A DNA stretch of 64,000 nucleotides from Caldifarciminota bacterium (GTDB taxonomy: Bacteria > Hydrothermota > Tepidihabitantia > SM23-42). The stretch lies in assembly GCA_027026255.1 (NCBI GenBank), contig JALVOT010000003.1:107435-171434 (forward strand), written 5' to 3'. The notes below the pieces were generated by a model that was not told the DNA's origin, made no database searches, and saw only the letters and a list, made by a program, of their open reading frames with translations. Numbering within the stretch: the first letter of the stretch is position 1; every line of letters starts with the position of its first letter. This document shows positions 8,925 to 16,561 of this stretch, in pieces. The translations under genes were made by a program, and so were the position numbers.

Positions 8925-10676
8925 TTATTTAATCTTAACCAATTTATAAGTTTTCTGATGACCATCTATTTTTATAAAATAACAACCTCTGGAAAGTCTC
9001 CTCCCTGAATCATCAGTCCCGTTCCAGCTGATCATTTTTTTAAGACCTTCCTGCTTCTCTGCAATTATAGTCCGAACGACCCTTCCCCTGCAATCATAGA
9101 TTTTCAAAATATTGTGAGGTTTAAATACCTGAGGCAGTATAATCTTCACACATTCCGTAAATGGCTGGGGGAAAATCTCCAGATCGGTATTCTTAGAACT
9201 TCCACATTGCATCTCCCGAACAGCGGAAATATAGATTGAAGCAGTATCCCAGCCAACCGCACCAGATTGATCCCATGCCCAGACCCGGACATAATATCGA
9301 CCCGGCCCCGCAGTCAAAAAATATGAACTATATCCGCCCACTGTATCAATCGTAAGAACAACCCTTGAGGAATCCGGAAATATTACAATACCCTGCGGTA
9401 TCAAAGTCTTTTTAACATAATAAACACTCTTGGTACCTCCACTGCCATAAGGACCCTGTTCAAATATTACATTGGCGCAACATAAAGAATCGATCGCCAC
9501 CTTGGGATAACGATTCAATTCTGCACTGCTGTAGAACGGATACTCCTGAATTATTGTAATCTCTGAATCTGCTGCGGGTTGTCCATTCTTATCAAATTTA
9601 CCATCAATCAATGTATAGTAAAGAGCATTTGAACCCTGATATGACGACGACCAGACAATATGAATATTTGTATCTCTATCCACCGTAAATTCCGGCGCCC
9701 AGACCTCCGGTTCCAGCCCTGGTGTAAGATTTGTTGTATCAATACAAGAGGTTCCATCAGGATTTAACTTCTTGTAAATTAAACAATTATGTGCACCGGT
9801 CCAATGCTGCCAGATAAAATGGATACAGTCATCCGGACCAACAAGAATTTCTGGTTTATTCACCTGATTAACAAAATCGTAGGCAACATCTAAAGGTTCG
9901 GACCAGGTAAGTCCTCGATCAGTCGATTTTGTATAGACAATTTCATGCCTATTCCGGGACCAACAGATGTAAACATTACCCCGGGAATCTATCTTAAGGT
10001 GAGAATCACCGGGCCAGGATTGTGCTGTATCTCCGGTAAATACAGGAACCCGGTTATAGACATAATTACCCGAAGAATCGAGAAGAGTAAAATAGATATT
10101 ACCATCAGTATCAGCCATTGAAGAATATATATAATTGGCCCGATCTACAACACCGGCATCCATATTGTCATTCCAGCCCAGAACAGGATGGCCTATATAA
10201 ATATTCTTGCCCGTTCCATCCTTAAAGGCTGGCTGCTGATGATAGCCATTCCATTCGGCATCCTGATGAATAAGATTACCAGCATAATCAAGAATATCAC
10301 GGTGAAAATTGTAATTGGGATTTGAGTAGTTATAAAGAGAAACAAGGACATAAAGGGAATCCAAATGGTCGATCCCGAATCGGGTATTGAGCCACCAATA
10401 ATCCCAGTTCGCATATTTGGAACAGAGTTTTCGAGCCGTCCAGCCGGTATACAACGGCTGACTGCTTATAAATGAAACATAAACCGTCTCCTGGCTGACA
10501 CTGGCACTGAGACTGAGATTCAACTGCAGAAGGTTCAAGAATTGCTGATTCATTGATTTTATGTTAACAATTTGTCCCCCACTATGTTCAGGATAGCTAA
10601 ACCTTAAACCATCGACTGCCGGGTCACTTGTGAATGCATAATATAGAAAATAAATAAAAATAATCAAATTATCCAC
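8925..10676 (-). CDS. Secreted BNR/sialidase-like propeller protein with sorting domain
   Basis: A 583-residue exported protein of unknown activity. A short signal peptide (about 1-17) is followed by repeats typical of BNR/sialidase propellers, including one Asp-box (STDRGLTWSEP) and recurring IHFIWQ/IHIVWSS strands. No sialidase arginine triad can be assigned by eye. The last 85 residues form a FlgD-like sorting domain (ILKIYDCRGRVVRTI; GCYFIKI). The start is GTG with an AGGAG ribosome binding site. A MITE-like element lies just upstream of its promoter. Confidence 0.7.
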   Translation of the reverse strand: MDNLIIFIYFLYYAFTSDPAVDGLRFSYPEHSGGQIVNIKSMNQQFLNLLQLNLSLSASVSQETVYVSFISSQPLYTGWTARKLCSKYANWDYWWLNTRFGIDHLDSLYVLVSLYNYSNPNYNFHRDILDYAGNLIHQDAEWNGYHQQPAFKDGTGKNIYIGHPVLGWNDNMDAGVVDRANYIYSSMADTDGNIYFTLLDSSGNYVYNRVPVFTGDTAQSWPGDSHLKIDSRGNVYICWSRNRHEIVYTKSTDRGLTWSEPLDVAYDFVNQVNKPEILVGPDDCIHFIWQHWTGAHNCLIYKKLNPDGTSCIDTTNLTPGLEPEVWAPEFTVDRDTNIHIVWSSSYQGSNALYYTLIDGKFDKNGQPAADSEITIIQEYPFYSSAELNRYPKVAIDSLCCANVIFEQGPYGSGGTKSVYYVKKTLIPQGIVIFPDSSRVVLTIDTVGGYSSYFLTAGPGRYYVRVWAWDQSGAVGWDTASIYISAVREMQCGSSKNTDLEIFPQPFTECVKIILPQVFKPHNILKIYDCRGRVVRTIIAEKQEGLKKMISWNGTDDSGRRLSRGCYFIKIDGHQKTYKLVKIK

Positions 10677-10694
10677 CGTTCTCCTGCTAAGTTG

Positions 10695-10722
10695 AGTATA
10701 ATCATTATTTTAAAAAGGTCAA
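10695..10722 (-). promoter_or_regulatory. Promoter of the secreted propeller gene
   Basis: Minus strand TTGACC (10722-10717), 16 bp, TATACT (10700-10695). The end of the mobile element at 10735 is 12 bp upstream of the -35 box. Confidence 0.7.
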
Positions 10723-10734
10723 GATGACCTATCT

Positions 10735-11086
10735 CTGATTCCTCTCCACTTTTTGTTCCGGTTTTTTGTAAACTATGTTACAATATAGCCGGGGGGCGTC
10801 TCGCCCCGAAGCAGGAACGCCTGGCGAGCTGCCGGAGTTTCTGAAACGAGTTAAGAATGACAAACCTCCAGCGGGCGGCGGGGACGCCGCCCGCGCTGAG
10901 AAAAATGGAACCGGGCGAAAATAGCAGAGAAATTTTTCAAATGACCAGTAAATAATATAAAAAAAGTAAAACGGAGTTGTTGAGTATTTTTCGTCTTAGT
11001 TTAATAATCTCAGGGAAGTTTATTCTATCCAGAATACCGTTGTAATTAATCCAGGAGGCATAATAAAAAAAATGGAGAGGAGTCAG
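10735..11086 (-). mobile_element. MITE-like element, copy A (352 bp)
   Basis: Homologous along its length, in opposite orientation, to 35337-35735. The ends are imperfect terminal inverted repeats of about 20 bp (consensus CTGAYTYCTCTCCACTTTTT). They are flanked by a 9-bp target duplication with one mismatch, GACCTATCT (10726-10734) and GACCTGTCT (11087-11095). No transposase is inside. The interior holds two perfect hairpins: GGGGCG/CGCCCC (10793-10807) and a 10-bp stem GCGGGCGGCG/CGCCGCCCGC (10871-10894). The remaining gap, 11096-11240, shows nothing I can name. Confidence 0.85.
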
Positions 11087-11240
11087 GACCTGTCTCCCAC
11101 GACCGATTAAAATTCTGGTTTATTTGGCTTTTTCGGCGGACAGGGCATCTCAAACAGATGAACCGAATATACTGGAAAACTGGATAATAACTTTATATAA
11201 CCTTAAGCGATTTAAAATACCGCAGGCGCAACCGAAATGA

Positions 11241-11462
11241 CTATTTTATAACAACAACCTTGTTCCTTGAATAAAGTCCTTTAACTATCTCAATTGATGA
11301 TTTACCAACCTTAAAATGATGCGCAAGTAAAGAAATCAATTCCTGATTTGCCCTTCCCTTTATTGGAGCAGACTTCAACTTTATGCGGTATTGGTCCGGC
11401 CCGGCGTATGTAATTTCCTGCTTCCCCGCCCTGGGTATTACCTTAACCTTTATCTTTTTCAT
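11241..11462 (-). CDS. DUF167/YggU family protein
   Basis: A 73-residue protein matching the UPF0235 family: KVKVIPRAGK at the start, KLKSAPIKGRANQELI in the middle and a basic C-terminus. Its biochemical role is not established. An upstream in-frame ATG at 11471 overlaps the -10 box and cannot be used. The ATG at 11462 lies 7 nt after the -10 box, giving a leaderless mRNA. Confidence 0.8.
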   Translation of the reverse strand: MKKIKVKVIPRAGKQEITYAGPDQYRIKLKSAPIKGRANQELISLLAHHFKVGKSSIEIVKGLYSRNKVVVIK

Positions 11463-11469
11463 AATATTC

Positions 11470-11497
11470 ATTATAAAAGATTATAAATAAAATTCAA
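11470..11497 (-). promoter_or_regulatory. Promoter of the DUF167 gene
   Basis: Minus strand TTGAAT (11497-11492), 16 bp, TATAAT (11475-11470). The start codon is 7 nt downstream. Confidence 0.7.
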
Positions 11498-11547
11498 GAT
11501 ACAATCGCTAATGATACACAATACAGGCTCTTTGATGAAATGAGAAC

Positions 11548-11586
11548 TTCGCTCGGGAACGGTGCCGCCGTTCAAAGAACAGCGAA
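11548..11586. repeat. Nested GC-rich hairpin
   Basis: Outer arms TTCGCT/AGCGAA (11548-11553, 11581-11586) enclose inner arms GAACGG/CCGTTC (11557-11562, 11568-11573). The 14-mer GAACGGCGGCACCG is shared, in reverse orientation, with 43878-43891. Function unknown; it could be a short interspersed repeat. Confidence 0.4.
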
Positions 11587-11623
11587 CCGGTCAGGACTAA
11601 ATTTGCTCTTTCAATTAAACATA

Positions 11624-11651
11624 TTGCATTTTTCAATCCATTATATATAAT
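11624..11651 (+). promoter_or_regulatory. Promoter of the PLP deaminase gene
   Basis: TTGCAT (11624-11629), 16 bp, TATAAT (11646-11651). The ATG at 11659 is 7 nt downstream. Confidence 0.7.
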
Positions 11652-11658
11652 AATATTT

Positions 11659-12612
11659 ATGAAACTGATTAAACCGAAAAAAATTATCCCCAGAACCCCG
11701 ATTGAGAAATTTACAGGGGTTAAAACAAAAACCGAACTCTTCATAAAAAGGGATGACTTAAACGGTCTGCTTGTATCCGGGAACAAAGCCCGCAAGCTTG
11801 AATATCTCATCGCCGATGCATTAAATAAAAATTGTGATTCCCTTATCACCTGCGGTCCGACTCAATCAAATCACTGCCGAACAACCGTTGTCTTCGCCCG
11901 TTATTTCGGGCTTACACCCTACCTATTCCTGCGCGGTAAACCAAAGAAATTTTCCAACGGCAACCTCTTAATCAACCGATTACTTGATGCAAAAATCACC
12001 TATATTACGCCTTCCAGATATTACAAGAGAAGAATTGAAACGATGGCGGAATTTGCACAGAAATTAATAAAAAAAGGAAAAAAACCCTATATCATTCCTG
12101 AAGGCGGTTCCAATGAGATTGGGGCGCTTGGCTACCTTGACTGTATGCGGGAAATGGAAGAATTTATTAAAAACAAAAAGATTGACGCAATCTATTGCGC
12201 GGTCGGTTCCGGCGGCACCTATGCCGGATTATTACTTGGAAAAACCCTATTAAATCTTCACTTAGACATAAACGGTATAATCATTTGTGATACAGTGGAA
12301 TATTTCACCGAAAAGATTCTCAAAATTTGTGAAAAGGCGATATATCGGTTCAATTTAAAAATAAAAATCAACCCAAAAGATTTAAAATTAATTGCGGGAT
12401 TTGTCGGCCCGGGATATGCAATTCCCTACCCTGCCGAACTAAAGACAATCAGGAAAATCGCAAAATCAGGAATTATACTTGAGCCCGTATATACGGGTAA
12501 AACCTTTTATGGAATGCTCCAGGATATTAAAAAGAAAAATTACAAAAAGGTTATCTTCATCCACACCGGTGGTATCTTCAGCATATTTTCATTCAATAAA
12601 ATTCTGCTATGA
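11659..12612 (+). CDS. D-cysteine desulfhydrase / ACC deaminase family enzyme
   Basis: A 317-residue fold-type II PLP enzyme. The N-terminal KRDDLNG and the lysine-bearing SGNKARKLEYL, then CGPTQSNHCR and the phosphate-binding GSGGTYAGLLLG, are the signatures of the DcyD/ACC-deaminase family. It probably eliminates ammonia and H2S from D-cysteine or a related amino acid. By-eye reading cannot separate D-cysteine desulfhydrase from ACC deaminase. Monocistronic and leaderless. Confidence 0.8.
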   Translation: MKLIKPKKIIPRTPIEKFTGVKTKTELFIKRDDLNGLLVSGNKARKLEYLIADALNKNCDSLITCGPTQSNHCRTTVVFARYFGLTPYLFLRGKPKKFSNGNLLINRLLDAKITYITPSRYYKRRIETMAEFAQKLIKKGKKPYIIPEGGSNEIGALGYLDCMREMEEFIKNKKIDAIYCAVGSGGTYAGLLLGKTLLNLHLDINGIIICDTVEYFTEKILKICEKAIYRFNLKIKINPKDLKLIAGFVGPGYAIPYPAELKTIRKIAKSGIILEPVYTGKTFYGMLQDIKKKNYKKVIFIHTGGIFSIFSFNKILL

Positions 12613-12659
12613 TAAAATCACCTGTTCTTTCGGAGATACCTTAAGGATATTCTTTTTCC

Positions 12660-12687
12660 TTGACATTATTTTTACATTGATTATAAT
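12660..12687 (+). promoter_or_regulatory. Promoter of the cyclase-STAND operon
   Basis: TTGACA (12660-12665), 16 bp, TATAAT (12682-12687). The first large gene starts 69 nt downstream, but a 16-codon ORF begins 6 nt after the -10 box. Confidence 0.75.
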
Positions 12688-12693
12688 TACTCA

Positions 12694-12744
12694 ATGGTCT
12701 TGATGGCACTAAAATATGAATTATTAGAGTCTATCAAGCATTAA
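12694..12744 (+). CDS. Possible 16-residue leader peptide
   Basis: ATG at 12694, placed exactly as in the leaderless genes of this window (6 nt after TATAAT), reads 16 codons to TAA at 12742-12744. An AAGGAT ribosome binding site and the cyclase start follow 12 nt later. No amino acid is strikingly over-represented apart from leucine (4 of 16). It could be a translated leader or chance. Confidence 0.35.
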   Translation: MVLMALKYELLESIKH

Positions 12745-12756
12745 AAGGATTATGAA

Positions 12757-15700
12757 ATGTTAACTTGTCAATTTTGTGATTTTCAACAAAATCCGGATGA
12801 CGCAAATTTTTGCGGAAGGTGCGGTGCAAATTTAATACCCCCGGATGAAGGAATCTCGAAACGATTGGCTCTCTTCGGTGGAGAATTGAGGCGTGTATCG
12901 GTTTTTTTTGTAAATTTAAAGGTGTTAGAAAAATTATTAAGGAATGATCAATATGAAGCAGCAATGCTCTATATCCAGGACTTTATGGAAGAGATCATTT
13001 CGATAATCGAAGAAAGTGATGGAACGGCGATTAAGATTATACCTGATTTGCGAATCTTAGCCATCTTTGGTGCACCCCGGGCCCATCCTGATGACCCTTT
13101 CAGGGCGATCAGATGTATTGACAAAATAAACCGGTGGTGGCAGGATAAAAAAAAGACCATTTCTTTTTTTAAAAACTCATCGATTAGTATCGGTCTCAAT
13201 TCGGGACAGGCGTTCTTCGGTTATGTACTTAAGAATACACCATTCTTAACCATAATCGGGGATACGATTAATGTCGCTGCAAGGCTTACCGAAATTGGAC
13301 CGCCGGGCATAATACTTCTTACAAAAAACAGTTATGAAATTTTATCTGATTGGATTGAGGCGGCATATATCGGAACCCAGGTAGTTAAGGGCAAAACAAA
13401 AAAGATTGATCTCTACCGTTTCAAAACCCTGAAACCGAAAAAAGAAATTTCTCAAGAAATCCCATTATTCGGGCGCCAGCAGGAACTTAAACAACTTACG
13501 AGTATCGCACAATCTATACAAAAAAATCGCATTGCAGTGTCAATCATTACCGGACAGATGGGAATCGGTAAAACCCGTTTAAAAGAAGAATTTGAGACAT
13601 ATCTCAGCTACAGTCAGAATATACAGTTTTACGAAACACACTGCTCCGTAGAAATACATACCCCTTTTTATCCCTTTAAGATACTGTTGAAAAGCTACCT
13701 GAAATTAAAGGAATTTGACCCCCAACCCATAATCACCAAAAAAATTGATGACGCAGTCAGACAACGAAACCTTCCGGCCGTAACGAGCAAGGGGCTAAAA
13801 CATCTGTTTCTAACCGATCTCAGAAGATTGCGGCAGGATGAGATACAAACAATCAGTGAAGATATATATACAGCGATAAAGAATATTATCCATTACGAAT
13901 GTCAGAAAAAACCATTGGTTTTAATCTTTGAAGAATTCAACAAAGCAGATACTATGACCAAACTATTGATTACCTATATCGTCTCAGAATGTGAAAATGA
14001 ACCCCTGATGCTGCTTTTCATAAATGTATCACGCGATTTTCTTGGTAGCATTTCTGTTCCTGTTCAAGAAATTAACATTCCACCGCTTGCCAAAAAAGAT
14101 ATTAAACAGTTAATTAAATTCTTTCTGGGTGATGTCGATGACAGTCTGGTCGAATTTCTATATCGAGCCGCCGGCGGCAATCCGCTCCTCACAATTGAGG
14201 CAATCCGTAATACCCAGCGCACCAAAATAATAAGGAAAACCTCGGGACGCTGGTTCCTGGAAAAAGAACATAAACTATCATTCCTTGACGACCTCTATGG
14301 AGTAGTTATGTCAACCATTGATTCATTACCGGTCGATTATCGTTTAATCATCGATTACGCCTCAGTAATTGGCTACAGTTTCAATTTCCGGATTCTTCAG
14401 GAATTAATGCAGAGGAAAAATCTAAAGAAACAACTAAACCATCTAATCAAAGAAGGATATTTCATTCTCTCATCCATTGAATCTGAACCAGTTTATATCT
14501 TCCGTCACAACCTTCTCAAGGATACCGCATATACTGTGCTGCCTTTAAAAAAACGCCATGAAATACATCGAAAGATTGCTGGATTATTTGAAAAACTCTT
14601 TAAAGAAAACCTTTCATTCTATTACGAAGATATCGGGCATCACTATTTTTCTTGCGATAATTTTAAAAAGGCATCTTATTACTTTAAACTTGCCGGAGAT
14701 AAAGCGAAAAATCTCTATGCATTGGAACAGGCGCTCAACTTCTATAATAAAATAATCGATATAGACAAAAAGACGCCGCTTTCGTCTGATGTTATCAAGG
14801 ATGTCTTCTTGAATCTGTCCGATATTTATGAACTAAACGGCAATATCGATAGAATGGAAAAAATCGCCCGGAACGGCTTGCAGATGGCACGCCGGGAAAA
14901 TAACACCCGGGATGAAGTCCTCTTCTCAGAACGCACGGCTACCGCCCTTATCCTGAAAAATATGTTTGAAGAAGCCGAAGAGTTATTACTCCTGGCAATT
15001 CAAAAATCGACTGAGGATATCGCCGACCTCCTGACAATTTTATACGCGGACCTTGGTGCCCTCTATACAGGCCGCTATGAATATGAAAAGAGTGTTCTCA
15101 ATTATAATCTGAGCTGGAATACCGCCCGGGCACATAACATTAAAGTTGGCGAGATTATCTGTCTTTACAACCTTGCCAATCTTCACCGCACCCTGGGTAA
15201 TTATGAACAGGCGTTTGCCTATTTAGATTACGGTTTAGAGATTACCCGGGATTTAGATATCTTAAAAAAGGAGCTCGAATTTAATTATTTAATAAGCCAA
15301 CTCTACACCGCAATCGGAGACAAAAAAGAAGCCAGAAAAATATTAACCGACTGTCTGAAAAAAGCCCGGGAGATCGGAAATTTTGATGTTACCATAAAAT
15401 CCAGCCTCGACCTCGCCCAACTTTCAGCCGAAGAAAATCTTCACAACGAAACCGATCAATATCTTACATTTATTGATAAAAAGATACCGATTATAATGCG
15501 CGAAAATATTCTGAGCGAAATAAATTTAAAAAAGGCATTTATATATTTTTACAAAAATGACTTCCAGAAGGCAAAGAATTTTGTTGCTAATGCACGAAAA
15601 TCCGCACGTCAATTCAGGCAGAAAGAAATTGAATTCTACAGCCTCTACCTTCTATCATACTTAGACAACAAAGAATCATTATTATATGCTAAAAAGGCTT

Positions 15701-15915
15701 TAACCCTGGCTGAAGGGATTAAATTACCACCGCTGATTGCCCGGGCTCAGTATCGCTTAACAGAAATCTTCATTCAGGAAGAAGACCTGGAGCGGGCACG
15801 ACATTATGGAAAAAGGGCGTTATTCCTTTATAACATAATCAAATCACAACTAAAAGAAGAACATCAGAAGGTCTTCAGCCAAAGGCCTGAATATCAGAGG
15901 TTACTGCAATTATGA
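12757..15915 (+). CDS. Cyclase-homology / STAND ATPase / TPR signalling protein
   Basis: A 1052-residue cytoplasmic protein. A zinc ribbon (Cys4, Cys7, Cys19, Cys22) is followed by a class III nucleotide-cyclase homology domain (about 45-230), an AAA/STAND ATPase (Walker A GQMGIGKTR at about 266; Walker B LVLIFEE near 386) and TPR-like repeats from about 640 to the end. The cyclase domain keeps the transition-state Asn and Arg (GDTINVAARL) and the substrate lysine region (IKIIPD). However, the first metal-binding aspartate is Asn (FFVNL) and the second metal site is distorted. Alone it looks inactive. The next gene carries the missing residues. Its TGA stop overlaps the next ATG. Confidence 0.85.
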   Translation: MLTCQFCDFQQNPDDANFCGRCGANLIPPDEGISKRLALFGGELRRVSVFFVNLKVLEKLLRNDQYEAAMLYIQDFMEEIISIIEESDGTAIKIIPDLRILAIFGAPRAHPDDPFRAIRCIDKINRWWQDKKKTISFFKNSSISIGLNSGQAFFGYVLKNTPFLTIIGDTINVAARLTEIGPPGIILLTKNSYEILSDWIEAAYIGTQVVKGKTKKIDLYRFKTLKPKKEISQEIPLFGRQQELKQLTSIAQSIQKNRIAVSIITGQMGIGKTRLKEEFETYLSYSQNIQFYETHCSVEIHTPFYPFKILLKSYLKLKEFDPQPIITKKIDDAVRQRNLPAVTSKGLKHLFLTDLRRLRQDEIQTISEDIYTAIKNIIHYECQKKPLVLIFEEFNKADTMTKLLITYIVSECENEPLMLLFINVSRDFLGSISVPVQEINIPPLAKKDIKQLIKFFLGDVDDSLVEFLYRAAGGNPLLTIEAIRNTQRTKIIRKTSGRWFLEKEHKLSFLDDLYGVVMSTIDSLPVDYRLIIDYASVIGYSFNFRILQELMQRKNLKKQLNHLIKEGYFILSSIESEPVYIFRHNLLKDTAYTVLPLKKRHEIHRKIAGLFEKLFKENLSFYYEDIGHHYFSCDNFKKASYYFKLAGDKAKNLYALEQALNFYNKIIDIDKKTPLSSDVIKDVFLNLSDIYELNGNIDRMEKIARNGLQMARRENNTRDEVLFSERTATALILKNMFEEAEELLLLAIQKSTEDIADLLTILYADLGALYTGRYEYEKSVLNYNLSWNTARAHNIKVGEIICLYNLANLHRTLGNYEQAFAYLDYGLEITRDLDILKKELEFNYLISQLYTAIGDKKEARKILTDCLKKAREIGNFDVTIKSSLDLAQLSAEENLHNETDQYLTFIDKKIPIIMRENILSEINLKKAFIYFYKNDFQKAKNFVANARKSARQFRQKEIEFYSLYLLSYLDNKESLLYAKKALTLAEGIKLPPLIARAQYRLTEIFIQEEDLERARHYGKRALFLYNIIKSQLKEEHQKVFSQRPEYQRLLQL

Positions 15916-16559
15916 TGAAGTGTCCAGATTGTAATAAAGAGATTTCCTTTCCGGCAAACTTCTGCCCCTGGTGTGGAACCTTAATAAAACGCGGTAAGAA
16001 ACTTCCCTTTGACGGCATAAGTCTTACCTTTCTGCGTGCTGATATCTCAAACTTTACTGCAATGAGTGAAGAAATGACTCCGGAAGATGTTATGTCATTC
16101 CTTAATAAGGTCTTTGATGAATTCCAGGATGTGATAAAATCCTATAACGGTGAAATTTATCAAATCATCGGTGATGAAGTCGTCAGTATATTTGGAATTC
16201 AAAAAGAGACAGAATTTGTTCCCCATATGGCGGTTTTTGCCGGCGAAGAAATGTTTCAAAGACTCCAGAAGATTAACGCCCCTACAGAATATCATAAAAA
16301 TATCAGCCTCAAGATTGGAGCCGAGATCGAATTGAGCTCAATATACCATATTCAGACCAATATACGACATTCATTGATATTGACCAGTGGTTTCCGCAAG
16401 GCTCAGATTCTCCAGAAGAACGCAATGAATAATACCATCCTGGTCGGCGAGAATCTCTATAAGGCAACCTCCAGTTTCTTCAGTTATAAAGAAATCGGTG
16501 AATTCATTGAGGATTCACTATCGGTTAAAGCATATGAATACAAATTTAAGGTGAAATAG
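15912..16559 (+). CDS. Zinc-ribbon class III cyclase-like protein
   Basis: A 215-residue protein. A zinc ribbon (CPDC...CPWC) precedes a single cyclase-homology domain (about 35-215). Both metal-binding aspartates are present (RADISNFT and IIGDEVVSIFG). The segment that should read GDxVNxAxRL instead reads TSGFRKAQIL, so the catalytic Asn and Arg are gone. This is the reciprocal of the neighbour's defect, which suggests a C1/C2-type heterodimer. Translation is coupled to the preceding gene by an ATGA overlap. Confidence 0.75.
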   Translation: MMKCPDCNKEISFPANFCPWCGTLIKRGKKLPFDGISLTFLRADISNFTAMSEEMTPEDVMSFLNKVFDEFQDVIKSYNGEIYQIIGDEVVSIFGIQKETEFVPHMAVFAGEEMFQRLQKINAPTEYHKNISLKIGAEIELSSIYHIQTNIRHSLILTSGFRKAQILQKNAMNNTILVGENLYKATSSFFSYKEIGEFIEDSLSVKAYEYKFKVK

Positions 16560-16561
16560 TT

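Noticed and set aside
11508..11849. 113-codon minus-strand ORF
   Set aside because: Antisense to the start of the PLP deaminase gene, whose motifs are clear. No promoter or ribosome binding site.
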